Below, piece by piece: positions 1 through 10,769 of a DNA stretch of 64,000 nucleotides. Positions within the stretch are counted from its first letter, which is position 1. The number at the start of each line of letters is the position of its first letter. The notes beneath the pieces are model-generated. The model made no database searches. It was given only the letters and a program-made list of their open reading frames with translations, and had not been told where the DNA came from. Source of the DNA: Metarhizium brunneum (taxonomy: Eukaryota > Ascomycota > Sordariomycetes > Hypocreales > Clavicipitaceae). The stretch lies in assembly GCF_013426205.1 (NCBI RefSeq), contig NC_089425.1, forward strand, positions 4,216,001 to 4,280,000. Reading direction: 5' to 3'. Made by a program: the position numbers and the translations under genes.

Positions 1-1335
1 GCTTTTATGCATCATTCTAACGCCGGTAGAAAACATCCAAAATAACCTGCAGTCTTACAAAGTCTATGGGGCATCGATCACGTTATCAACTTCATTTAAG
101 ACGCCGCCCATCATTGTGGCTGCAGCCGTTGCAACTCGAACGGCTCAATTTGGCAATTCCGCCAGCCAGTTTCTGTCGGTATGAGAAAAAAGGAAATTAG
201 GTGAGAGTCCCTATCGAATCACTGATTCTAGCTTGAACCCACGCGAATCGGCTGCGGTTTTCCCAGCACATTGAGTGAGTTAATATGTGTACATGAAGGG
301 CAATGTGTGCCGTTGTTTCGACCGCGAAAGCTGACAATTGGGTCATCTTTACCGGGCACAATGCACGTCTTGATTTTTTGGCTACGAAGCTTGGCTTCAA
401 GCTGCTGCAAGGCATCTGTATAAACTGTCAACCAATAGTCATGGGTGAGAGTCCCTTCCATTACCGGATCTGCGTGACTGGTCCCAGACACGGAAGACCC
501 TGAATCAAGGCCAAGATGGCCTGACATGGCAAAGGAATTAGCCCATCTTACTACACCATTGTCCTCATCTCGTAGAGTGAGCAAGAGCTCCAGGAGTCGC
601 TCTGGCAGGGCTCAGGGTCAATACCATGATGGAAAAGTTTTGGTGCTTTAGCCCTATAGCTGGCCCATCAGCCTGTAACTACCCCAAGGGATACCACCAG
701 CAGGAAGAGAAAAGACTGTGGTAAACGCAGCCAACGACTTGGTTCGGGACTGCCAGCCCACATTCTATCGCCTACATTTCTGGCGGATGTGCGACTGGCA
801 GGTTCTGCATCGTACTTTCAAGTCATGACAAGGAAACGATGATGCAGAGAGAGAACCAATAAACGCCCTCGAGTTTGTGTGATCAGTCAACTGTTTGAGA
901 CGACTACAACACAATCTCAGCCACACGAGAAAAGCCCCTACTAGAACTACCCCACGTTACATTTTCCGCGCCTGCAAGTGAAATAACTACAATAATACGT
1001 TTATAGGTACGGAGTATGTGGTCCAGTAGCAAAACGAAAGAGCGGAATCGGTAAGGCTTGGGAGGCTGGGCCACGGCCGCCATAAACGAGAAAGGCCTGG
1101 TTGGCATTGATGCCTTGCATTCTTGTCAGATGACAAGTTTTTGATTCATGGACCATATGCAGACCTAGCAGCAGCTTGATGTGCTGGCTTTATTGGCCCA
1201 AGGTGGCCGGCGACCAAAACACGAGTTCTATAAATACAGTGACAGGATAGCTACTCGGTAGATTTTCTTCCCATCCTTCTCAATTTCAACTCAAGAACGC
1301 CATCTCATCTCATTATATCATCAGCGTCTCCGAAA
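1..1335. other. Gene-poor left end
   Basis: No recognisable gene. An open frame on the minus strand (228-584, 118 codons) begins at TTG, not ATG, and resembles nothing I know. A copy of the motif TACGGAGTA lies at 1008-1016. A TATA-like box (tataaata, 1229-1236) lies about 100 bp upstream of the ATG at 1336 and probably belongs to that broken gene. Confidence 0.5.
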
Positions 1336-1702
1336 ATGAAGGCCTCCACCATCGCACTTGTCGTCTCTGCAGCCGCGCCAGCTCTTGGCGCATAGCGCTG
1401 CAACAGAGGCGACATTGTTTGCGGTCATGTTCTTTTGGGCTACAGCAAGTTTGATCCGCTACGAGTTTAAAAATGCCAATCGGTTCCAACGCTCCGCAGG
1501 CTCGGAATACCAGGCGGTAATGCGCCATGCATTGCAGGCTGCTCGCCAGCCAATTTCTGAACACGCGGTTGTCGACAGCCTTTATTATTGCTCGCATCCG
1601 GACAGAGTTTACTGGTATAGCACTTGCAAGCCAAAGGAGTGCAAGAGGAACCCGAACAAGCCGACCGACTACTGTCTCACTAGCCCAGAAGTTGACGTAT
1701 GA
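1336..1702 (+). pseudogene. Broken small secreted cysteine-rich protein
   Basis: ATG at 1336 opens an excellent 19-residue signal peptide (MKASTIALVVSAAAPALGA) and runs straight into an in-frame TAG. The same frame continues with RCNRGDIVCGHVLL. Another frame ending at 1702 carries a cysteine-rich tail (YYCSHPD..., STCKPKEC, PTDYC) of the kind that closes many ascomycete small secreted proteins. An intron probably joined the two coding parts, but I cannot place it. The TAG could be a C-to-T change of CAG, a different mutation or a sequencing error. Function unknown; an extracellular role would be expected from the signal peptide. Confidence 0.4.
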
Positions 1703-1736
1703 CTATTTCAGTCTTGTTGAGCATTCATGTTGAAGC

Positions 1737-3432
1737 TGATATTCTTCTAGTTATGCATCAGTCACTGTCTAAGTGGCTCCGCGATTGTCCAAGTACACGA
1801 ATCATTTTTTTTCTCTTCTGGGCCCAAGTTCTGCAGTCTATCTGGGTGAAGCCTTCGTTTACAAGGTAGTAATTCAACATCAGGGCAGGGGACCACGTAT
1901 TTTAGTGCTGTTGCATATATGGCTTGGCTATTTATTAAACTTGGAATTCGTATCTACATCGTCTCATTTCGTGCCTCCAATATCTTCCTTGGGATACATG
2001 GTTTGTTTCATCTCGTACACCAATAATCTTCTGCAGCGCCCTACCATGCCGCATTCAATACTTGTTCCTCAACTACCTTGCTGTATTCTCCCCATGGAAA
2101 CTCGGGCTATTTGTGTCACAAAATGCCCCTCAGCACCGACTACATAACTAGGTAGCCAGTTCCTTGGGAGTTTCCAGTATTTCTATAGTGGGGTTGTTTT
2201 CTAATTTTTCAAGTACGCTTCTAGTTGAACAAGGTCCGCCAATAACGGTTGCGGATTCAAATATCGACTCGTAGATATGTCGTTTGTCAAAAACACATAG
2301 ATGTCAAGAGCCGACAACAGCTATTTGCACTCCACATGCGATTTGAGGAGCGGAGATTGCCATATAAATCTAAGGAAGCGTATAGAAGCTGCTACGACAT
2401 CTCAGAATCTTTGTGCCTCGAGCCGGGCTGTTTTCCCGCTGTACGTTGGCAAAAGTCACGACAAGGAAATGATGGCCAGGCATATGAGAAAACCACCCGA
2501 TTATGTATACCGAATGCTTAGCAATGTACTAGACAGCTGGACTACATATACAAAGCCACATGCCACGACCAAGAAGACGCTACCCGGTACCACTCGGAAT
2601 ATCTGTTGGGCGACAAGAATTGTTGATAGACCCAATACGACAGCCCCGTCTTCTGTTCACTGCTAGACTCGGGCTTGAATTTGCAGCCATTGCCCAGACA
2701 TTCCATGCTCCGAGCCCGCTGCACATGCTCCTTGGCCATGATCTGCGTCTTCCAGAAAGTTTTGTTTGCACCCAAGAGAAACCAAGTATTTAGTATATTA
2801 TGCCCAAGCTAAGAAAACAAAAGAATAATATAACTTCTAACCGTTCTTCATTGGGCTATCAAGGAGAGAATCATATACATCCATGTCTCTACTAAAAGCA
2901 GCGCTTTGGTCCATGTATTTGATGCTGTCGTCAATTATATCCTATCCACTATCCGCGATAAATAGCCCGTCAACGGCTAGTACGTATCGATGTAAGCTAG
3001 CCAAATCCCTACTAGCAAGTCACAAGTGCCAGGCGAAACGGCTAGCGGGAATAATCCGTCTGGTACTTTGGCTCGGACATGATTTGTCATTTCGGGTCGA
3101 CGACAAGAACCAGTTGGCCTGTTTCGGCAACAACCCCTCTCCACCGGGTCGGGCTAAATTTTGCTCCCCAGTCTTACCCCTCGTCTAGTGACACCACACA
3201 TGCATGCAGACCAGACAATGTAATTTCTTCCCCCACAAGTCGGCGCCGCCCGCCGCCGCTCAACAGCTCCATCGCGGGACAGCAAACGCCCTCTCTACCC
3301 GAGGGCCGTCGCATCAAGCTTCAATGTTCAGTCTGGTCCCAGTTTAAGCTGACCAGACTTGACTCTTCTTGCCATTTCCAATCGTCAAGCAGCACCGAGT
3401 CCTGATCAGTTCCGTACGCATCGCCATTCACC
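1737..3432. other. Intergenic region upstream of gamma-glutamyltransferase
   Basis: About 1.7 kb with only short open frames that match no family I recognise and lack coherent codon use. It presumably contains the promoter of the gene starting at 3433. Confidence 0.5.
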
Positions 3433-5444
3433 ATGCCGCCCACCAGTTCGTCCGTCTACCAAAACGCCGACTTGTTCAAGTTCCCCTCGCGCCGGAGCGT
3501 TGTCCACAGCACCGACGGCATCGTCGCCTGCACGCAGCCGCTCGCTGCGAAATGCGGCCTCGACGTGCTCCGCGCAGGAGGCAATGCGGCTGTACGTGTG
3601 CCGCGTGTTTCTTAAATCTGAAAAAAAAAAAAAAAAAAAAAAAACAATTCACCCACGTGCTGATATCATCTACAGGATGCCGCTGTCGCAGTTGGTACGC
3701 CAGAACAACCCGTCATGGCATCGTCTAGTCTAACCGCGGAAAACAAATGGCAGCTGCCGGCCTCAACATGACGGAGCCGTGCTCAACAGGCATCGGCGGC
3801 GACATGTTCATCCTCTTCTGGGACGCATCCGCCAAGCAGGTCAGGGCCATGAACGGCTCCGGCCGCGCAGCCGCCAAGTCGACCCTCGACGCCGTCCGCA
3901 AGCGCCTCAACATCCCCGACGACAGGCCCGATGCCGAGATCCCCAAGACCAGCGCCCTGGCCGTCACTGTGCCCGGCGCAGCGGCCGGATGGGTCGATGC
4001 CGTCGAAAGGTTTGGCAGCGGCAACGTCGACTTGAAGCGTGTGCTGGCGCCGGCTATTGAGCTCGGCGAGAAGGGGTTCCCTGTGCACGAGGAGGCCGCA
4101 CACTATGTAAGAGAAAATAAAACACGGTCATCTAGTTTGCGACAAGACAGTGCTGATGAGAGAATGCAGTGGGGTGCTTCCGAAGCTCGCCTCAGGCAAG
4201 CATCGCCCAACTTTGCAGAGATGCTCAAGGTCGACCCCGAAGCCCAGGGAGTCGTCCGCGCCCCTCGCGCCGGCGAGGTCATGAAGAACCCAACCTTGGC
4301 CAGGACCTTTCGCACTCTGGCCGAGGAGGGCAAGAAGGGCTTCTACCAGGGCAGAATCGCAGAGGAGCTCGTCGCCGTTGTCCAGAGTCTGGGCGGGCTG
4401 TTGGAGCTCGACGATCTCAAGCACCACCTGGACGTGGGCAGCGAGCCCGTCGAGCCCATCTCTCTCAAGTTCCACGGCCAGGGAACCGGCCACGACGGCG
4501 GCGTGGAACTCTGGGAGCACCCGCCCAACGGCCAGGGCATCATCACCCTTATGGCCCTGGGCATCATCCAGGAGCTGGAGAAGCAGGGCAAAATCCCGAC
4601 CTTTGGGCCGCAAGACTTCAACTCGGCCCCGTACCTGCACGCCATTATTGAAGCCCTGAGGCTAGGATTCGCAGACGGCAGCTGGTTCGTCACGGACCCC
4701 AACGTCACCAAGGTCCCGGCCCAGGGGCTCATCTCGCAGGAATACCTCGCCGAGCGGGCCAAGCTCTTCGATGCCACGAGGGCCGTCCTCACCCACGAGC
4801 ACGGCAACCCGCCCTTTGCCTCGCCTGCCCTGTCCAGCAGCGACACGGTCTACTTTACCGTCACCGACGCGCAGGGCAACGCCGCGTCCTTCATCAACTC
4901 CAACTACGCCGGCTTCGGGACCAGCATCATCCCCAAGGGCTGCGGCTTCACCCTCCAGAACCGCGGGTCCAACTTCTCCCTCAACCCCGACCACCCCAAC
5001 AGGATAGAGCCCAGAAAGCGGCCGTACCACACAATCATCCCCGGCATGGTGACCAACCTGCAAGACGGCTCGCTGCACTCGTCCTTTGGCGTCATGGGCG
5101 GCTTCATGCAGCCCCAGGGCCACGTCCAGGTCCTCCTGGGGCAGCTCGTCGGCCGCCTGAACCCCCAGCAGGCCCTCGACGCCCCGAGGATCTGCATCGG
5201 CGGCGGGCTCCCCGAGAGCGGCGAGGCCATTGACTGGACCGTCAATGTCGAGCAAGGCATGCCGGAGGAGACCATCGAGGGGCTCAAGAGGCTCGGCCAC
5301 AAGGTGAGCGTCGTCACCGGCACCGCGAGGGGCTTGTTTGGACGCGGGCAGATTATCCGCCACGTCGTTGACCCGGTCGACGGGACGCGCATCTGGTCTG
5401 CGGGCAGCGACATGAGGGCCGACGGCGCCGCGTATCCCCTGTAG
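3433..5444 (+). CDS. Gamma-glutamyltransferase (glutathione hydrolase)
   Basis: Predicted exons are 3433-3591, 3676-3694, 3754-4106 and 4170-5444, giving 601 residues, the usual size. Exon 2 is a 19-nt microexon. The third intron (4107-4169, 63 nt) has no stop and keeps frame, but removing it restores a normal family sequence and it carries a GCTGATG branch-like site. Family marks are the N-terminal AGGNAADAAVA region, STGIGGDMF, and the autocatalytic threonine in SSDTVYFTV (about residue 403), which splits the proenzyme into two subunits. The enzyme cleaves the gamma-glutamyl bond of glutathione and related substrates. No clear signal peptide is present. Intron 1 contains a run of 24 A. It converges with the glutaredoxin gene 264 bp away. 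Confidence 0.93.
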
Positions 5445-5708
5445 ATGAAGCGGCGTGGGAGAGGGCTGAGCCAACGGTGACGGTTTGATAGAAAATGATG
5501 ATTTCAAAAATTAAGCAGAAGCTAGATTGATGGCCTCGTTTTTATGTAAATGACCTATATTCAGGCATCTCACGGGTGCAAATTGTCCTCTCCACCAGAG
5601 TAATCGTACACGGGGTCCCCTCGGACCATCTATATCGTCACAACTTGCCAACTTGCTTTTTTTGCTCAAGAGCCGTTCCTCGGCCCCTTGCCACTGGTGT
5701 ACATTCCA

Positions 5709-6256
5709 TTACGCATCGCCCTCCATGACCAAAACGTCCTTGTCCTCGAAAAACTTGGCCAGCTCGCCGTTGGTGTGCATGGTGCGCAGGATGTCGCAGC
5801 CGCCGACAAACTCCTTGTCGACGTAGAGCTGCGGAATGGTCGGCCAGTCCGAGTACTCCTTGATGCCCTCGCGCAGCTCGGCGTCCTCGAGGACGTTGAA
5901 GGCGGCAAACTTGTCCGGGTTGACGCCCTGCATGCCGAGGATCTTGATGACGGTGGCGGAGAAGCCGCACTGGGGCGTCTCGGGCGTGCCCTTCATGAAG
6001 AGCACCACGGGCGCCGACGCGACCGCCTTGTCGATGGCCGAGCGGGTCGCGTTCGAGAGGAGGCGCGCCTGCGAGGGCGTCGGGGGCGAGATGGGCGCTC
6101 GGAAGGAGATGGGCGCGCGGACGGCTGGCCGGGCAGCTCGTCGCAGCAAGCTCTGGCGAAGTGCGGAGGTTAGCCATGGCGGACGCAGAGGGACGCTGGG
6201 TGGGAGTTGCCAATGGTGGCTCGTGTACGTACGGACGCAACGCTTCGGGAAAACAT
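5709..6256 (-). CDS. GRX5: Mitochondrial monothiol glutaredoxin (Grx5 type)
   Basis: Exons are 6233-6256 and 5709-6152, with an 80-nt intron (donor GTACGT, branch GCTAACC). The product is 155 residues. The start was chosen because the short first exon MFSRSVAS joins in frame to [14 protein letters not shown], making a typical arginine-rich mitochondrial presequence; the longer unspliced frame has no such start. The catalytic CGFS motif is at about residues 70-73, followed by WPTIPQLYV and GGCDI, the glutathione-binding elements of the family. Grx5 proteins carry iron-sulfur clusters between scaffold and targets in the mitochondrial matrix. It is divergent from the gene at 6726, with which it shares about 470 bp of upstream DNA. 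Confidence 0.93.
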
Positions 6257-6725
6257 GCCGACCAAGTGTCTTGACTTGGGAGGGGGTTTTGTTTCGTGAC
6301 GGGGCGGGCGATGAAGGTGAGGTGCTGTTGAGGGCGGAAAAATGGGCGAAATCTTGCCCGGCTGGCACCTGCCATTGACGAGCGCGAGCGCCGGCGCCGG
6401 GCGTTGATGCTGCGATTGGGAGGCAGGAGCTGACCAATCAGTGCTCATGTAATCAGCGCCGGTCCACCGATTGCCGCCTGACAAGTGGTGAGTCTGGGCT
6501 CTGGTGGTGCCATTCAGCCGTTGTGCGTTTATCGAGCCATGAGTCGGCGGCGGCGATTCACCATTTTTTTCATTGACTGCCGTGTTGCAACTTCAACTCA
6601 CGTCAGTAGAGCTGTATATATAGACACGTACGGAGTCGTCTGACTTTACACCCGAGGACTTGCTCATTCTGCTCTCACCCGAGGCCACCTCACCGTGCAT
6701 ACACACAATTTCCAAACACAACACC
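6257..6725. promoter_or_regulatory. Shared divergent promoter region
   Basis: This 469-bp stretch separates the divergent starts of the glutaredoxin gene and the flavoprotein gene. It contains a TATA-like run (gtatatatag, near 6613-6622) about 110 bp upstream of the ATG at 6726 and a near-copy of TACGGAGTA at 6629-6637. No experimental start site can be inferred. Confidence 0.4.
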
Positions 6726-7454
6726 ATGTTGCCAGCATCAAGAAGTGGCCCCGAGGCGCGGAAAGACACTCCGGCCGGAAACGTGGCCCTCGCACGCAAC
6801 GACGGCAAAAAGCACCTCCTCCTAGCCGTCTCGGGCTCCGTCGCCACCATCAAAATCGCCAACATCGTCAACGGCCTCGCCTACCACAGCAACCTCTCCA
6901 TCCGCCTGGTCCTCACCGCCTCGGCGGAGCACTTCCTCAGCGGCCAGTCCGACGAGCAGCCCTCCGTGGCCGAGGTGCGGCGCCTGCCCAACGTCGACGG
7001 CATCTACACCGATTCCGCCGAGTGGACGAGGCCGTGGACGCGCGGCGCTCCCATCCTGCACATTGAGCTGCGGAGATGGGCCGACCTGCTCATGATTGTG
7101 CCCATGAGTGCAAACACCATGGCCAAGATGGTGGCGGGCATCTGCGACAACCTGCTGCTCAGCGTGGTGAGGGCCTGGGACCACGACGGGTCCATTGACG
7201 GCGTCAGGAAGAAGATTGTCGTCGCCGTCGCCATGAACACGGCCATGTGGAGGAATCCGCTGACGGCCAAGCACATCAAGACGCTGGAGGAGGATTGGGG
7301 CGGCCACGACGGCTGGGTTGAAGTGCTGAGACCCGTGTCCAAGACGCTGGCCTGTAATGATGTTGGCGAGGGTGCCATGGTGAGTTGGCAGGAGATTGTG
7401 TCGGTTGCCGAAGACAGGTTGGGCCTGGAGAACACAGATAGCTTCAGGACATGA
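6726..7454 (+). CDS. Phosphopantothenoylcysteine decarboxylase-like flavoprotein
   Basis: Single-exon gene of 242 residues; the first ATG is at 6726. It belongs to the HFCD flavoprotein family (AtHAL3, Sis2/Vhs3/Cab3). Visible marks are the FMN-binding SGSVATIK (about residues 36-43), the catalytic histidine in HIELRRWAD (residue 112), PMSANTMAKM, the substrate-binding MNTAMW (170-175; the usual preceding Pro-Ala reads Val-Ala) and the C-terminal ACNDVGEGAM with cysteine 210. The enzyme decarboxylates 4'-phosphopantothenoylcysteine to 4'-phosphopantetheine in coenzyme A synthesis. Yeast relatives also act as phosphatase inhibitors, but those carry a long acidic tail that this protein lacks. 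Confidence 0.9.
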   Translation: MLPASRSGPEARKDTPAGNVALARNDGKKHLLLAVSGSVATIKIANIVNGLAYHSNLSIRLVLTASAEHFLSGQSDEQPSVAEVRRLPNVDGIYTDSAEWTRPWTRGAPILHIELRRWADLLMIVPMSANTMAKMVAGICDNLLLSVVRAWDHDGSIDGVRKKIVVAVAMNTAMWRNPLTAKHIKTLEEDWGGHDGWVEVLRPVSKTLACNDVGEGAMVSWQEIVSVAEDRLGLENTDSFRT

Positions 7455-7709
7455 CGGGGCGAGCAACTACTTACGAGCCGAATGAGTCTATGGAAAACTT
7501 GCATCTATACACATGTACACTTATGCATGGTTATGGTTCATTCGCGTAGTGTGCCGAGTGCTAGCACTGGTGGCCAACTGTCTGCCGGCTGTCGGTCCAT
7601 CATGACTTTTCTGCCACCTCCTGTTCTCTCGCACATCACCATCCATATTCTACCAGAAACCAACTTTGGACCTCTTTTACCACTCCGTCTCCGTCACATC
7701 CAACACACC

Positions 7710-8565
7710 ATGTCGCAACCCCTCGATGACTCCCCCGAAGCAAGCTCCTCCACAGCTGCCGAAAAGGCGATTTCCACTCTCCGCGCCAGACTTCGCAGCG
7801 AAGACCCATTCCCTCCTCCATTGCACGCCTCCGCATCCTCGTCCGAGCCGTGCTTGAAGCACAATGACATATACAAGCAGCTGCGAGCTACATTTTCCTC
7901 GCTGCCTGGTCCCCAACCAGCACCGCATCACACCCCCGACAGAGGAAACACCATCATGAACAATCTAGCGGGTAGTCATGCCACCCCCCGCAGCAATCCA
8001 TGGCTCGCAAACTAAGCGCCGCAGAAACATTTGCTCGCTCCGGCGAAGACGCGTACAAGTCGGCCGTGTCCGATATCCAGACCGTCCACAAATCCATCTC
8101 GGGCCGAATAGACGCCTTCCACGCCGAGTCTGCATCGGTGCTGAGCGATGCCGCGGCTCTCTACGACAACATCTCGTATCCCCTGTCCAGGACGGTATGC
8201 CACTCTGAAAACTTTCCCCGGGGAACCATTGCGCAGCACCTGTCTGCGCTAAAGGACAAGATGGACGCCGCAGAGAAGCAGCTGGCGTCTCTGAACGAAG
8301 AGTGGATGTCGTGCGTGGACCAAGAAGCGAAGATTATGGCGGTGACGGAGGCCGTCGACGATTCAGACTCGGCCAAGGAGGTCGAGGTCCTGGTGCAGGA
8401 GATTGACGACATAGTGAAGGACAAGGCTGCTGAACTCGAGCAGATGGACAAGGTGAGTGGCCTCTTGCTTAGGTTTCGTACTGGCTCTGACATGCGGCAA
8501 AGGAGTACCGTGACTTGCTGTGGAAGGAGTCGCAAAAGATGATGCAGGCCATGATGGCAGACTAG
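7710..8565 (+). CDS. Coiled-coil protein of unknown function
   Basis: I infer exons 7710-7971, 8025-8452 and 8503-8565, about 250 residues. The first intron (53 nt) has donor GTAGTC and a branch-like ACTAAG; the last has donor GTGAGT. A 42-nt stretch at 8195-8236 (GTATGC...GCAG) could be a further intron but is very short and keeps frame, so I left it in. The N-terminal third is low complexity (Ser/Pro rich). The rest is predicted helical, with heptad-like stretches (LSALKDKMDAAEKQLASL) and an acidic segment, ending EYRDLLWKESQKMM. The pattern would suit a small complex subunit such as a kinetochore or tethering component, but I do not recognise the family. Confidence 0.65.
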
Positions 8566-9128
8566 ATGGCGTTGCGTGCTGGCCCCATTGAGAGCTAGAT
8601 GTCACGTTGCTCGAAATGGTAAGCGCTACCATCATGTGTACGTATTGGACTGAGGCGGCAACATATTATGACGCGCAATGGGAGATGTCACAAAGGATGG
8701 TGAAGCTGTGATAGCTACCGGAATCTTGACAGGGATGCAGTCATTGCTGAATTAAGTGCTACTTGAATCGACTCCATCAGACACGTAGTCATGCCACCAG
8801 ACGTCTCGCTGACACCTCGCCTACGCATTGAATGAATATCAATCACGGCACAGTGCCAGGCGTAAAATTTTCATCACTGTCATTGCACCAGACATCTACC
8901 AATCATGCCATGCCACGTCCGAGCAGCCGGATTCGCCCCAACTCCAACTATGCGAAAATCGAAAACCAAAAGAAAAAAAAACACACATCATTCCACCATG
9001 TTAAACAAAAATACCGCTCTTCAATAAAGCAACCTATATCCGTGAATCGCTTCACTCTTTCTTACACCCGTCGAGCCAACGCCGTCGTCTCCTATTTTGG
9101 GACGGTGACACGCAACAGACGGCACTAC
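8566..9128. other. Intergenic, convergent 3' ends
   Basis: About 560 bp between the coiled-coil gene and the aminotransferase, which point toward each other. It contains short A-runs but no recognisable gene. It should hold both 3' untranslated regions. Confidence 0.5.
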
Positions 9129-10429
9129 TTACTGCTCCTTCTCGGCAATGACGACACCCCACTCGTGCTGCTCACGGCCGTACATGATGTCGCCGATCCA
9201 CGTCTTGATCTTGGTCGTCACCTCGCCGGCTGTGCCCTCGGGCCCCATGGGGATGTTGATGTCCTTGCCGCGGTGGTGGATCTGCGAAACAGGGCAGATA
9301 AAGTACTAAGAAAAAAAAACAAAAAGCGTCAGTCATCAAGTTTGACACGAGGGGGAGAGAGAGAGCCTCTTCTTACAGCGGTACCAGCGGCAAAGGATTC
9401 CAAAATACGCCCCTCGGCATCGGCCTCGACGAGCTCGTCAATGGTGTACTTGCGCTCCGTCACCTCAATCTCGCCGGCCATGCGCTCGCGCACAACATCG
9501 AGGCAGCTGCGGCGCGTGACACCATCAAGGATGAGCTTGTCGTCGAGGGGCGCCGTGATAATCTCCTTCTTGCCGTCCTTGCGGACCCAAACAACAAAAA
9601 AGTTGGAGGCGCCGGCCTCGGTGCACTCGCCCTGGGCCCCGTACAGCCACAGGATCTGGTGGAAGCCGCGGCGGCGGGCGTCCTGGGTGGCCATGAGCGA
9701 GGGGCCGTAGTTGGCGCCGACCTTTGCGTAGCCGAAGCCGCCGACCCAGGCGCGCACCATGTCCTCGGGCGAGGTGTGCAGGCGCATGCCGCCGGGGGGC
9801 GAGTCCATGCGCGGCATGAAGGTGACGATGATGTAGAGCATGGCCTCGCGCGGCGCCTGGACGCCCAGCTGCGACTGGGTGCCGATGAGGGTCGGGCGGA
9901 TGTAGAGGAAGTGGCCCGGCTGGTCGGCGGGCAGCCAGCGCGGGCCGTCGACGGCCAGCAGCGCGACCAGGAGCTTCTCCAGCTCGGCGGGCTCGAAGAG
10001 CGGCAGCGAGATGCGCCCGGCCGACATGTGCATGCGCGCGCAGTTGCGGTCCGGCCGGAAGACGCGCAGCCGGCCGTCGTGGCCGCGGAAGACCTTGAGG
10101 CCCTCGAAGCACTCGGTGGCGTAGTGCAGGCACGACGCCGTCGGCATCAGGCTCAGCGGGCCGTAGGGCTTGAGCTCGGGCGCGCCCCAGCCCGTCGAGG
10201 CCTTCCACGTCGCCGTCACCATGTGGTCGGTGGCGATGGTCTCGTCGCCCGCGTTGGCCGTCGCCTGGTCCGGCACGGGGCGCGGAGACTTGGTCAGCGA
10301 GTAGGTGAGCTTGGAGGCGTCGAGGGGGGCCTTTTGCCCGCCGTCGCCGTTGGCCACGCTGGCTTCCTTGCGCTGGATGGCCGCCGCGGTCAGGTTGACG
10401 TCCTGCTGGGGGACGGCAGAGGGGGCCAT
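9129..10429 (-). CDS. Branched-chain amino acid aminotransferase
   Basis: Exons are 9377-10429 and 9129-9305, joined by a 71-nt intron (donor GTAAGA, acceptor TTAG), giving 409 residues. The splice joins GTA to YFICPVSQIHHRGKD, the expected class IV continuation, followed by INIPMGPEG. The PLP-binding lysine is K236 in GFGYAKVGANYGPS. Other family marks are GPLSLMPTASCLHYATECFEG near residue 100 and the R-R-LPLF substrate segment. It transfers the amino group between leucine, isoleucine or valine and 2-oxoglutarate. No clear mitochondrial presequence is visible, so a cytosolic isozyme is likely. A CPC1/Gcn4 consensus site lies 334 bp upstream. Confidence 0.94.
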
Positions 10430-10762
10430 TTTGCTGCCGATTGTTGGTCTTGTTGTTGTGGTTTGGTGATGGTGGTGGTGTTGTTGTTTTTGCTGGGTGG
10501 CGGCGGCTGGTGATGTCTCTGGACACTTAATAAGACCGGTTGCCCTTTTCTCCTTCCTGTCAATGTCTCAGCACGACTCCCGTTTTCAGACGTTTTCTCA
10601 ATCACTCGCAACCAAGACAAAAATAAGGTCACATGAACCAATTCCACTCACGAGGTATGAAGCAGTTTTCCGCCCTGTCGGTGGCTCAAAGAATTGCAAT
10701 GTTGGCGAGTGTGTAGGGGGAAGGGGGAAGAAAAAAAAAAGAATGGCGGTTTTAAAGGAGAA

Positions 10763-10769
10763 TGAGTCA
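10763..10769. promoter_or_regulatory. CPC1/Gcn4-type site (TGAGTCA)
   Basis: A perfect TGAGTCA lies 334 bp upstream of the branched-chain aminotransferase start. This is the consensus for the bZIP activator of general amino acid (cross-pathway) control, which is known to drive branched-chain amino acid genes in fungi. Position and target make sense; binding is inferred. Confidence 0.5.

Noticed and set aside
4662..5507. Long minus-strand frame (281 codons) across gamma-glutamyltransferase
   Set aside because: It is antisense to a well-supported enzyme and shows only the codon-shadow bias of GC-rich coding DNA.
8195..8236. A 42-nt in-frame intron in the coiled-coil gene
   Set aside because: It has GT and AG ends but is shorter than the other introns here (48 nt or more) and lacks a clear branch site; kept as coding, with doubt.
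9659..10513. Long plus-strand frame (284 codons) opposite the branched-chain aminotransferase
   Set aside because: Alanine/arginine/valine-rich shadow of the real gene, without a domain.
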